This document shows positions 42,178-49,926 of a stretch of DNA of 64,000 nucleotides, piece after piece. The notes beneath the pieces are model-generated. The model was not told the origin of the DNA and did not search any database. It saw only the letters and a program-made list of their open reading frames with translations. The DNA comes from Terrimonas pollutisoli (GTDB lineage Bacteria; Bacteroidota; Bacteroidia; Chitinophagales; Chitinophagaceae), in NCBI RefSeq assembly GCF_029360765.1, contig NZ_JARKNA010000003.1, forward strand, positions 372,001 through 436,000. The letters are read 5' to 3'. Position 1 is the stretch's first letter, and the number at the start of each line of letters is the position of its first letter. The position numbers and the translations under genes were made by a program.

Positions 42178-43518
42178 ATGAAGAAGATCTTAGCCGTTTT
42201 ATTGATGCTGTCCTTAACAGGTCCTGCAGGTTTTTCGCAGGATGATGAAATAAGGCCCGCAGCAATTGGAGTAAGTTTTCTGTTAAATGATTTTACAACT
42301 GCTGACCGTATCCGTTCTACCTCCCTCTCAAGTGTTTTAAATAAAGGTAGCTGGGCAAAGTTGACAGATATGTCGCCCGGCATTGCTATCAGTTATTTTA
42401 AAGGATTGAGAAGATTAATGGATTTTTCAGGTACACTTGCCGGTACATTTCCAAGTTTTGATCTTCCTAACCGTGCGCCTACTTCCGGTGATCGTTTTTT
42501 ACTGGAAGCAGATGCTGCTTTAAATTTCAAACTCGTTTCTGAAAAATATTGGGTGCAACCTTATGCTATAGCAGGCATTGGTGCGCAAATGTATGGCGGT
42601 ACCTATTTTGGAGCATTTGTGCCATTAGGTCTTGGAATGAAATTAAACCTGTTTGATGACGCACATCTTTTTGCTACGTCTCAATACAGGGTTCCCGTTA
42701 CGACAGAAACTGCCGTGCACCATTTCTTCAATCAAATTGGCATTGCCGGAAGAATTGGTAAAAAGAAAGAACCAGAATTAAAACCGTTGCCACCGGCTCC
42801 ACCTGCAGATACCGACAAGGATGGAATTAATGACAGTCTTGATAAATGTCCTACAGTGCCGGGCCTGGAGAAATATGAAGGCTGCCCTGTTCCTGATGGT
42901 GATAAGGATGGCATCAATGATGAAGAAGATAAATGCCCTGCGGCGGCCGGTCTTGCCCGCTACCAGGGCTGCCCGATTCCCGATACAGATAAAGACGGTA
43001 TCAATGATGAGGAAGATAAATGTCCCGCTGAAGCCGGTCCCGCCAGCAACCAGGGATGTCCCTTTGTAGATACCGATGGTGATGGCATTCCTGATCCTGA
43101 AGATAAATGTCCTAACCTGGCTGGTACAAAAGAAAACCAGGGTTGCCCGGAAGTGAAAGAAGAAGTGGTGAAAAAAGTAAACTATGCGGCGCAGAATATT
43201 TATTTCGCAACGGGTAAATCTACTTTGCTAAGCAAATCATTTAAGGGATTAAATGAGGTGGCACAGATCATGAAAGAAAATACTGATCTGAAACTGGCAA
43301 TAAACGGACATACCGATGATGTAGGTAATGATGCATTTAACCAAAAGCTGAGTGAGAACCGTGCCGCTGCAGTAAAGGCCTACCTGGTTAAAAAAGGTGT
43401 GGACGAAAGCAGGCTTGAATCAGTTGGTCATGGCGAAACAGAGCCGGTAGCTGACAATAAAACTGCAACGGGCCGTCAAAAGAACCGTCGGGTAGAATTA
43501 AAGTTGAACTACTTCTAA
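42178..43518 (+). CDS. OmpA-family outer-membrane protein with TSP3-type repeats
   Basis: A 446-residue protein. Signal peptide (MKKILAVLLMLSLTGPAGFSQ), an N-terminal beta-barrel-like part (~25-205), a Pro-rich joint, then four calcium-binding thrombospondin type 3-like repeats (DTDKDGINDSLDKCP type) and a C-terminal OmpA domain (IYFATGKSTLL ... INGHTDDVGNDAFNQKLSE NRA) that binds peptidoglycan. It links the outer membrane to the wall and is usually abundant. A strong hairpin terminator follows. Confidence 0.93.
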   Translation: MKKILAVLLMLSLTGPAGFSQDDEIRPAAIGVSFLLNDFTTADRIRSTSLSSVLNKGSWAKLTDMSPGIAISYFKGLRRLMDFSGTLAGTFPSFDLPNRAPTSGDRFLLEADAALNFKLVSEKYWVQPYAIAGIGAQMYGGTYFGAFVPLGLGMKLNLFDDAHLFATSQYRVPVTTETAVHHFFNQIGIAGRIGKKKEPELKPLPPAPPADTDKDGINDSLDKCPTVPGLEKYEGCPVPDGDKDGINDEEDKCPAAAGLARYQGCPIPDTDKDGINDEEDKCPAEAGPASNQGCPFVDTDGDGIPDPEDKCPNLAGTKENQGCPEVKEEVVKKVNYAAQNIYFATGKSTLLSKSFKGLNEVAQIMKENTDLKLAINGHTDDVGNDAFNQKLSENRAAAVKAYLVKKGVDESRLESVGHGETEPVADNKTATGRQKNRRVELKLNYF

Positions 43519-43531
43519 CCTTAGAATATCA

Positions 43532-43573
43532 CAATGCAAAAAGACTGTCCCAAAAGGCAGTCTTTTTGCATTG
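43532..43573. terminator. Strong bidirectional terminator
   Basis: A 16-bp perfect stem, CAATGCAAAAAGACTG / CAGTCTTTTTGCATTG, with a 10-base loop. It ends the OmpA gene and may also serve the minus-strand genes beyond it. Confidence 0.85.
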
Positions 43574-43621
43574 CAATAATTATTTCACATCCCACATCCC
43601 GTATCCCTGCACCTCATTCAC

Positions 43622-43843
43622 TCACTCCGCTATAAACCATTTTCCTTCATCATCCTTTGCATATCCAAGACCGTTGCTCATCACATGTACATCACGTTCC
43701 CATTTTTTACTGTAGTGATTACTTTTTTCATATACCCTGATGCCGTTGTTTTCACGGGTAAGATAGATGACTAATGCGGAAAGGGCAGGTGGCACATCAT
43801 GTAACCATTGCTCTTCATTTTCTTTTACAAATGCCTGGCTCAT
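43622..43843 (-). CDS. Small protein of unknown function
   Basis: A 73-residue acidic protein: MSQAFVKENEEQWLHDVPPALSALV in two pieces, then a Lys/Glu-rich beta-like part (YEKSNHYSKKWERDVHVM). There is no signal peptide. It looks like a conserved small Bacteroidota protein with a clean start, but I cannot name the family. The neighbour upstream on the same strand is another small unknown. Confidence 0.6.
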   Translation of the reverse strand: MSQAFVKENEEQWLHDVPPALSALVIYLTRENNGIRVYEKSNHYSKKWERDVHVMSNGLGYAKDDEGKWFIAE

Positions 43844-43867
43844 TGTATGTTTTTTTGTTTATTGAAG

Positions 43868-44182
43868 TCAATCGTCATTCTTTACTTCTTCTGTGCCTCT
43901 AAAGGCGTTGGACGAACCATCCGATCTTTCCTCGCCGGGTTGTTTTTTCTTATTCTTTTGATCCATTTTTTCACCGTCTTTTACATTCACTGCAGCTGTT
44001 TTCTTCTGCTCTTTTGTTTTGGGATTGATCAATTCTTCTTTTGCCGGTGCATGCGGGTAACCTACAAAATCCTGGTCTATCCTTTTATCCGGGAGGTTTT
44101 GTATGGCATCAGCTTTTATGGGGCTGTTTGCCTTCATGGTCGCTTTTTGTTGCAGGTAATTGCGAAGCCGTTTATTTTTCAT
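43868..44182 (-). CDS. Lys-rich small protein, probably disordered
   Basis: A 104-residue hydrophilic protein starting at ATG 44182 (MKNKRLRNYLQQKATM). The whole length is rich in Lys, Asp, Asn and Pro, with no predicted strand or helix pattern except near the N-terminus. No family is recognised. The codon usage looks like that of real genes and there is room for its own promoter, but the evidence is modest. Confidence 0.55.
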   Translation of the reverse strand: MKNKRLRNYLQQKATMKANSPIKADAIQNLPDKRIDQDFVGYPHAPAKEELINPKTKEQKKTAAVNVKDGEKMDQKNKKKQPGEERSDGSSNAFRGTEEVKNDD

Positions 44183-44268
44183 ACTCAAATTTTATTTTAT
44201 TAAGGATTCCGTAACTCCTTAACAGAGCTCTTCCTTTTTAAAATAGATAATTGTATGCCAAATTAACT

Positions 44269-44958
44269 TTACGAGAGTGCAAAACGGATAGCGGCAGCCG
44301 AATGTATTTTTGTAGTATCGAAAAGGGTTACTTTACAATCGCTTTGTTTGATCAGGATAGGAATTTCGGTGCAGCCAAGAATAACTCCCTGTGCTCCCTG
44401 CTCTGCCAACTTACCGATTATCGCCAGGAGTTTTTCTTTGGTAGCGGGTAAAAAAATCCCCTTTCCCATTTCTGAATAAATAGCTGTGTTGATAAACTCA
44501 ATATCTTCTTCTCCGGGTATGATGGTTGTAATGCCCTGCGCTGCCAGCTTATTTTTATAAAAATCAAATTGCATGGTGTATTTCGTGCCAAGCAAGGCGA
44601 CCGTATGTAATTGTTGTTGTGTTATTTCTTTGGCAGTTTCTTCGGCAATATTGATCAGTGGAATGCCGATCGACTGTTGAATATTGTCAGCAATTTTATG
44701 CATCGTGTTAGCGCCGAGTAACAAACAGTCTGCACCCGCTGCTTGCAGGTTTTTTGCAATGCCTATCATTATTCTTTCTATTTCATCCCAACGTCCAGCT
44801 TCAGTTAGTTGTTTTATTTCTTCAAAATTGACGGAGTATAAAATGATCTTCGCCGATGATACACCGCCCATTTTTTCATTGATCATTTCATTCAACATGC
44901 GATAATAGTCGATAGTAGAAAGCCAGCTTAATCCGCCAATAAGACCAATCTTTTTCAT
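44269..44958 (-). CDS. Aspartate/glutamate racemase family protein
   Basis: A 229-residue protein of the YgeA-type racemase family: IGLIGGLSWLSTIDYYRMLN at the N-terminus and GVILGCTEIPILI with the second catalytic Cys. The first catalytic position, normally Cys or Thr before NTMH, is Ala here (LLLGANTMHKIAD). The family uses a two-base mechanism, so this change may alter or abolish racemization. Substrate is unknown. Confidence 0.85.
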   Translation of the reverse strand: MKKIGLIGGLSWLSTIDYYRMLNEMINEKMGGVSSAKIILYSVNFEEIKQLTEAGRWDEIERIMIGIAKNLQAAGADCLLLGANTMHKIADNIQQSIGIPLINIAEETAKEITQQQLHTVALLGTKYTMQFDFYKNKLAAQGITTIIPGEEDIEFINTAIYSEMGKGIFLPATKEKLLAIIGKLAEQGAQGVILGCTEIPILIKQSDCKVTLFDTTKIHSAAAIRFALS

Positions 44959-45063
44959 TTAATAATCGTTTCGATAAAGATAGATGAATTGATTTCGATC
45001 GCAGTTGTCTGATCAGCCATAAATAAATTTTTGCTATAAAATTCATGTATTTATTTTGCCACC

Positions 45064-45516
45064 ATGTACAGCCGGCAGGAAGCATCGCAGCTACGCAAAA
45101 ATTTCTGGACAAGCTTTGGACAGTATATGCGTCCCCTGCCAAATGCAGAAGGAGAGACGGTAAACTGGCTGAATTATAAAACCGGCATCAGGCATCTCTA
45201 TTTCAGGATGGATGCTGATAATAGACGAGCCAGTATTGCTATCGAAATGCGCCATCCTGATACTTCAACACAACAGGAATATTTTCAAAAATTTGTTGCG
45301 TTGAAGAATGTATTTTACGACACGTTGCAGGAAGAATGGGACTGGCAGCTTCATGCAGTGGATGAAGATGGCAAGCCGGTTTCTCGTATCAGTAAAACGA
45401 TCAATGGCGTCAATATTTTTAATAATGCTGATTGGCCGGCTATCATTTCTTTTTTAAAACCACGGATGCTGGCCCTCGATAATTTCTGGAGCCTGGTAAA
45501 AGAAGGATTTCTGTGA
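45064..45516 (+). CDS. DUF4268 family protein
   Basis: A 150-residue protein: SRQEASQLRKNFWTSFGQYM, KTGIRHLYFRMDADNRRASI, WDWQLHAVDEDGKPVSRIS and the closing FLKPRMLALDNFWSLVKEGF. This matches DUF4268, often found as a C-terminal part of restriction-related proteins and as a short free-standing protein, as here. The function is unknown. A divergent start with the racemase gene and a convergent end with the repeat lipoprotein gene. Confidence 0.8.
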   Translation: MYSRQEASQLRKNFWTSFGQYMRPLPNAEGETVNWLNYKTGIRHLYFRMDADNRRASIAIEMRHPDTSTQQEYFQKFVALKNVFYDTLQEEWDWQLHAVDEDGKPVSRISKTINGVNIFNNADWPAIISFLKPRMLALDNFWSLVKEGFL

Positions 45517-45519
45517 ACC

Positions 45520-46386
45520 TTACTTTTTGTTTTTAACCGGGGCACTACTCAGTGGCTGGCCGACGGCAATATCACAACGATGACCGGGTTTACCATGAGC
45601 TGGGTTCAACCCATTCGCTGGCGCAGCGGCTGTCGTAGCTGTTTGCAGTGGTGATGCCTGTAAAGCAGGAGCTGTAGTCACTACAGGGGAAGTAGTTGTT
45701 TTTGCGGCCGGAGCACTACTCAGTGGCTGGCCGACGGCAATATCACAACGATGACCGGGTTTACCGTGAGCTGGGTTCAACCCATTCGCTGGCGTAGTGG
45801 CGGTCGTGGCTGTTTGCAGTGGTGATGCCTGTAAAGTAGGAGCTGTAGTCACTACAGGGGAAGTAGTTGTTTTTGCGGCCGGCGGACTATTCAGCGGTTG
45901 GCCGACGGCAATATCACAACGATGTCCGGGTTTACCATGAGCCGGATTTAGTCCGGATGCCGGTGCAGTTGAAGTCGTCGTGGCTGGCGTGATTGCAGGC
46001 GTCGTTGTAGCAACCGCATTGTTTGCGGCTGGCTTTATTGCAGAAGTATTTAAAACCGGGGCAGTTGCTGGTATAGGAGCACCTACTGCTACATCACAGC
46101 GATGTCCGGGTTGGCCATGCGCCGGGTTGATTTTTGATCCAATGACAGGAGCAGAAGGATTTGAGGCAACCACTGGAGCTGACGGCGATGGGCTGTTAAG
46201 TTGAATAGGGGTTTGTGTTACGGGCACAGGTCCCTGGGTAGTTGTTGGAGTGGCGCCTGAATTGGAATTTAAAGACGGAATAGTAAGTGGTTTCTGGCTT
46301 TGCTCCCTTTGGATACCACCACCGGAATTTTCACAAGCAGCCAGCACCATCACTAAAAAACAGGCGGGGTAAAAAGCGTATTTCAT
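45520..46386 (-). CDS. Lipoprotein with four NPAHG-PGHRCD repeats
   Basis: A 288-residue lipoprotein (signal peptide ending VLAAC). After a Thr/Pro/Ser-rich spacer it carries four copies of NPAHGxPGHRCD(I/V)AVG, each with two His and one Cys, separated by Ala/Thr/Pro-rich linkers. The last three units are 57 residues apart and nearly identical in DNA. The His/Cys pattern could bind metal or heme (inference). The protein is probably anchored to the outer or inner membrane on the periplasmic side. Confidence 0.8.
   Translation of the reverse strand: MKYAFYPACFLVMVLAACENSGGGIQREQSQKPLTIPSLNSNSGATPTTTQGPVPVTQTPIQLNSPSPSAPVVASNPSAPVIGSKINPAHGQPGHRCDVAVGAPIPATAPVLNTSAIKPAANNAVATTTPAITPATTTSTAPASGLNPAHGKPGHRCDIAVGQPLNSPPAAKTTTSPVVTTAPTLQASPLQTATTATTPANGLNPAHGKPGHRCDIAVGQPLSSAPAAKTTTSPVVTTAPALQASPLQTATTAAAPANGLNPAHGKPGHRCDIAVGQPLSSAPVKNKK
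45542..45912 (-). repeat. 171-bp tandem coding repeat
   Basis: Units begin at 45542, 45713 and 45884 (171 bp = 57 codons). The first two are almost identical; the third is partial and more diverged. It lies inside the NPAHG lipoprotein gene and keeps its frame. Confidence 0.85.
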
Positions 46387-46609
46387 GCAGACAGGTTTTG
46401 GACTAGTAATGTACTTAACAATCCCAACAACGCAAAATAAGCCGACCTATTTTATGCGAAAAAAGGGGCTGTCAAAAGTATTGCCAGCCTGAGCTTGTCG
46501 AATGCCTGACAGTTTGCTTGTCAATATTTCGATATACTCAATATGACAAACAAACTGACTTTTGATATAGCCCACCTGTGTAAAAAAATCAACAATTTTC
46601 AGAAAGAGC

Positions 46610-46726
46610 TTAGCAATGACCCAATAACCAATATAACAAGGCAAACACGACAATAAAGCCTAAACAGCCACCACCCCATTTATAAGCGCCGTAGCCGGCC
46701 AGTAACGTTCTTAACCAATTTTGCAT
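46610..46726 (-). CDS. Very small membrane protein, 38 residues
   Basis: A frame too short for usual calls: MQNWLRTLLAGYGAYKWGGG, then CLGFIVVFALLYWLLGHC. The Gly-rich turn before one hydrophobic helix is seen in short conserved Bacteroidota membrane proteins. No function is known. It lies in the gap between the lipoprotein gene and the first helix-hairpin-helix gene, same strand. Confidence 0.65.
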   Translation of the reverse strand: MQNWLRTLLAGYGAYKWGGGCLGFIVVFALLYWLLGHC

Positions 46727-46819
46727 AATGTATCATTTACAGGCAGTGATAAAAAAACTATGCCAGAGAAAATTGCAAGCCAGCCCGTTTGCCCGCAACG
46801 ACGGCTTTCCGTTGATTCT

Positions 46820-47023
46820 TTATTTCTTCTTCGTAAACGACAATCCTTTTTCTTTAAACGCCTGCTTGATTTGCCTGAGTGCATTGGGACCAATGCCATG
46901 CAGCAGCGCAATTTCTTCTTCACTGTATTTTGCCAATTGGTGGAGTGAAGTGATGCCTGCATTGATCAGTGCCCGTTGAGCAGGCTTTGCTAATTTCAAG
47001 GGAAACTCATCAACCGGTTTCAT
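46820..47023 (-). CDS. Helix-hairpin-helix protein (RNA polymerase alpha-CTD-like), copy A
   Basis: A 67-residue protein (ATG 47023) with PAQRALINAGITSLHQLAKY and EEEIALLHGIGPNALRQIK, the helix-hairpin-helix form of the alpha C-terminal domain, which binds DNA. A nearly identical gene lies at 48213-48416, and the ~90 bases downstream of both stops are also conserved. The two mark a local duplication. Confidence 0.85.
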   Translation of the reverse strand: MKPVDEFPLKLAKPAQRALINAGITSLHQLAKYSEEEIALLHGIGPNALRQIKQAFKEKGLSFTKKK

Positions 47024-47080
47024 AGCACTTTTATTTTCCACCTGGCTAAATGATGAATAACCGAAAATAAAACCAATCTG

Positions 47081-47770
47081 TTATTTGAATATTCTCCTTA
47101 CCCCGTTTTTCATCCTGCTCATTATTGTTTTTTCTCTCCATGTCCCGTTTGTATGATGAATGCCTTCTGAAATGCCATTTTGAATGACTTTATTATATTG
47201 GCTTTTATTTTTAACGGGAGGGTGAAACATCAAACGCTCTGGCAAAAATGCATCATTATAATTGCCTGCATAAAATATCCTTGTCAGGAAGTCAGGCCCT
47301 GTGGTGTGTAAGACATCCAGGTAATTGTCAATCTGTGGCGGGTTATTTTGCAGATCTTCGATCATGTTTTTCCAGAAAATATGATTGGGCGCGGACGCAA
47401 AAATGCAATTGCCTAATAAATCCCTGTTATCACCAAAAGAAATATTTCTGCTAACAGGGAGCACAAGTTCTTTATCCGTATATTGAAACGGTTTCAGCAT
47501 TTCATAATCCAGGTCTAAATACAATCCGCCGATTTTGTACATAATTAAATAGCGGATAACATCAGCCCGCATAATATTTTTAGGAAACGCACTGTATACA
47601 GGATAAAAGCGGGGGAACTCTTTTTCTACAAACGCATTATTATCGTCATCTGTCCATAAGCAATACTGCCAATCAGGGTGTAAGTCTTTTACTTTTTTTT
47701 GATAGTTCAACCACCTGGCAGGTATTTCTTCATTCTTCCAGGTCTGATGGATTATTTTTGGTATCGGCAT
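47081..47770 (-). CDS. DXD-type glycosyltransferase (Och1/capsular family)
   Basis: A 229-residue glycosyltransferase: IPKIIHQTWKNEEIPARW, NIMRADVIRYLIMYKIGGLY and the metal-binding LDLDYEML (DXD), then IFASAPNHIFWKNMI. The family adds sugars, often mannose or galactose, to surface glycans. It lies between the two copies of a helix-hairpin-helix/DUF1801 duplication and seems to have replaced most of the first DUF1801 copy. The C-terminus is complete. Confidence 0.88.
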   Translation of the reverse strand: MPIPKIIHQTWKNEEIPARWLNYQKKVKDLHPDWQYCLWTDDDNNAFVEKEFPRFYPVYSAFPKNIMRADVIRYLIMYKIGGLYLDLDYEMLKPFQYTDKELVLPVSRNISFGDNRDLLGNCIFASAPNHIFWKNMIEDLQNNPPQIDNYLDVLHTTGPDFLTRIFYAGNYNDAFLPERLMFHPPVKNKSQYNKVIQNGISEGIHHTNGTWREKTIMSRMKNGVRRIFK

Positions 47771-47828
47771 TTATTTTACCCTGTTTATCTTAAAAAATCG
47801 GGCATTTTTCGAAATTACACATCAACCC

Positions 47829-47978
47829 TTACATAAGCAAACGTTGTCCTCCAACTTCTTTGCCAACTCCTAAAATCACCTGCCGCAATGTTTCGATTGC
47901 TTTAGCAAAGACAGGATCGGGTATTTGTATATAGGCTGTAACAGCCGCCGGATCGTGGATGTCTTTTGATTCAGGCAT
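47829..47978 (-). pseudogene. Truncated DUF1801 gene (N-terminal fragment)
   Basis: It matches the first ~45 codons of the intact DUF1801 gene at 48424-48837 (SKDIHDPAAVTAYIQ, AIETLRQVILGVGKEVG) and then diverges into a stop. The homology includes the 5' untranslated part up to about 48007. Confidence 0.85.
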
Positions 47979-48212
47979 TGGTGATAGTTAAGTTTTAGGA
48001 AAGATCGACTAAGGAAACTTTAAGGTAAGTAGTTTTAAATTTTTCACTTTTAAAGAAATAGGTTTTTTGAAGCCAAAAGAACCAGTGCAATAAAAATGAC
48101 TCGTGGGAAACGAGCCACGGCGTCGTAATTTACCGGTAGTGATAAAAAAGCTATGCCAGAGAAAATTGCAAACCGGCCCGTTTGCCCGCAGCGACGACTT
48201 TCCGTTGATTCT

Positions 48213-48416
48213 TTATTTCTTCTTTGTAAAAGACAATCCTTTTTCTTTAAGCGCCTGCTTGATTTGCCTGAGTGCATTGGGACCAATGCCATGCAGCAGC
48301 GCAATTTCCTGCTCACTGTATTTTGCCAATTGCTCCAATGAAGTGATGCCTGCATTGGCCAAAGCCCGTTGGGCCGGTTTGGCGAGTTTCAGGAAAAACG
48401 CATCAGGCGGTTTCAT
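48213..48416 (-). CDS. Helix-hairpin-helix protein, copy B
   Basis: A 67-residue protein, MKPPDAFFLKLAKPAQRAL then the same hairpin as copy A (about 90 percent identical by eye). It is followed by the intact DUF1801 gene upstream on the same strand, 7 bases apart, which is probably the ancestral order. DNA binding is likely from the fold; a target is not known. Confidence 0.87.
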   Translation of the reverse strand: MKPPDAFFLKLAKPAQRALANAGITSLEQLAKYSEQEIALLHGIGPNALRQIKQALKEKGLSFTKKK

Positions 48417-48423
48417 ACAACTA

Positions 48424-48837
48424 TTATTTTTCTACCTGGCTCAACCATGTCCGGATGATTTGCTGCAAGGCTTTGCTTTTTGCTTTGATATCCGCCAGGT
48501 CCTTGAAACGAATTATGCTTCTGCCATCGGTATAATCGCCTTCCAGCAAACCAGTGCTGTCGTCAACCGTAGCGCCGGTGGGGAACACCAGCAGGATATT
48601 TCCTTTGTGAAGGTTCATCACCACGATGTCCCGTTTATATTCTTTGGCGTTAAAGGTTTTCATTTCACCGGTGTAAAAAAAGCTGGGTGAGTTCCATTTT
48701 ATTTGTTCTCCAACTTCTTTGCCAACTCCTAAAATCACCTGCCGCAATGTTTCGATTGCTTTAGCAAAGACAGGATCGAGTTTTTGAATATAGGCCGTAA
48801 CAGCCGCCGAATCATGGATGTCTTTTGATTTGGGCAT
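48424..48837 (-). CDS. DUF1801 family protein
   Basis: A 137-residue protein: IETLRQVILGVGKEVGEQIKW, SPSFFYTGEMKTFNAKEYKRD, ILLVFPTGA, SIIRFKDLADIKAK. This is the DUF1801/YdhG-like fold, related to a frataxin-like sheet; function unknown, with a link to iron or to damage response suggested for some members. It is the intact partner of the fragment at 47829-47978. Confidence 0.85.
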   Translation of the reverse strand: MPKSKDIHDSAAVTAYIQKLDPVFAKAIETLRQVILGVGKEVGEQIKWNSPSFFYTGEMKTFNAKEYKRDIVVMNLHKGNILLVFPTGATVDDSTGLLEGDYTDGRSIIRFKDLADIKAKSKALQQIIRTWLSQVEK

Positions 48838-49018
48838 TGATTGTGGTTGAGTTTTTAGAAAGATCAGGTGGTTTAAAATTCGTAGAAAAAGTTACTTTTC
48901 GTTATTCTTCTTTGGAACAACAGTCCATTAAAAAACTATGGAGTAAAAAACTATCCTACAACGTAGCTGATGATATCGCTATTATATACCGTTTGACGAC
49001 TGCTGCTCTTTCCGACAT

Positions 49019-49504
49019 TCAATCGTTTTCAAGGTAGTTCTCCCAAAACCAAAGTTCTGAATCAGGGTTTTGTTGTTCAATCTCTCTTAATGCGTTTTGG
49101 CGTTCTTTTTCTGTAATTGGATTTTTCTCTAAGTCAACGGGATTAGTTCTTTTTTTTGAAACGTCGTTGAGAATTGAAATAATACTTTTGAAGCTGCCTA
49201 AATTATCAGCGACAATAAAAGGTTCCCACGCTCCTTCACCGTGTGCAGCACTTAACACTCTCAGATTGGTGGAACTTGTGTCAACAATAAACGGGTCGCC
49301 CATTTGGTCGCTTGCTATTGCAATCCATTCTTTTTGCCAATCTCCTTCTTGTCCTGTAGTAAGTGATTTACCTGCTGTGTCAAAGCTATAACCTACTTGT
49401 TCATCTTCTAAAGTGTCTGCCTGAAAAAAGTTTATTTCGTTATAGCCAAGCGAAACATCGGCTATGCCAGAAAGGAACCATTTAATTTTTTCAAGAGTCC
49501 TCAT
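49019..49504 (-). CDS. SUKH (SMI1/KNR4) family protein, probable immunity protein
   Basis: A 161-residue protein with EKIKWFLSGIADVSLGYNEI, EWIAIASDQMGDPFIVDTSS, VLSAAHGEGAWEPFIVADNL, the SUKH pattern of a conserved Gly-Asp turn. SUKH proteins commonly neutralise contact-dependent or polymorphic toxins. Next to it is a truncated suppressor-of-fused-type gene, another immunity family. No toxin gene is visible within the window next to them. Confidence 0.75.
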   Translation of the reverse strand: MRTLEKIKWFLSGIADVSLGYNEINFFQADTLEDEQVGYSFDTAGKSLTTGQEGDWQKEWIAIASDQMGDPFIVDTSSTNLRVLSAAHGEGAWEPFIVADNLGSFKSIISILNDVSKKRTNPVDLEKNPITEKERQNALREIEQQNPDSELWFWENYLEND

Positions 49505-49563
49505 TAAATATGATTTGAAGTTAAGAATTGCCTATAGGTTGCTGATAACACATAAGCTTATGG

Positions 49564-49863
49564 CTAAATGACCAGGCTGTCTCTGTTTGGGTTTAGATAA
49601 TTTATTTGTTTTTTGTCGGGTCGAGGTGAATAAAGTACGAGTTCAATTAAATTTTCATCCATTCTGTCAACGGACATACCTACGGTGCAATAGCAAAACA
49701 TATTATGTCGGTTATTTGGTGTCACTTCAAGAACGGAAAAATCAGGATGAAGTTTTTCTTTCGGGCCATAGTTAAGGTTTAACAGCTTGCCAATCTTGCC
49801 GAAATAATTTTCGTAGTGTTTTCGAAGTGTCTCAGTATATTTTTTGGAATTAAAAACTTGCAT
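49564..49863 (-). pseudogene. Truncated suppressor-of-fused-domain protein
   Basis: The frame starts at ATG 49863 (MQVFNSKKYTETL) and encodes KLHPDFSVLEVTPNNRHNMF and LIELVLYSPRP, the first half of a bacterial suppressor-of-fused (SUFU) domain, and then stops at ~99 residues (typical length ~180). No continuation is found in the other frames downstream. It is probably a decayed immunity gene. Confidence 0.6.
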
Positions 49864-49926
49864 GACGTGTCGAATAAAACAACCACTACTTTCTGTGGCG
49901 AAATTTGTTTCCAAAACAATGAATGA

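Noticed and set aside
45542..45912. Tandem 171-bp repeats as a CRISPR array
   Set aside because: The units are contiguous, coding and keep the reading frame of a lipoprotein; there are no short repeats with unique spacers and no cas genes.
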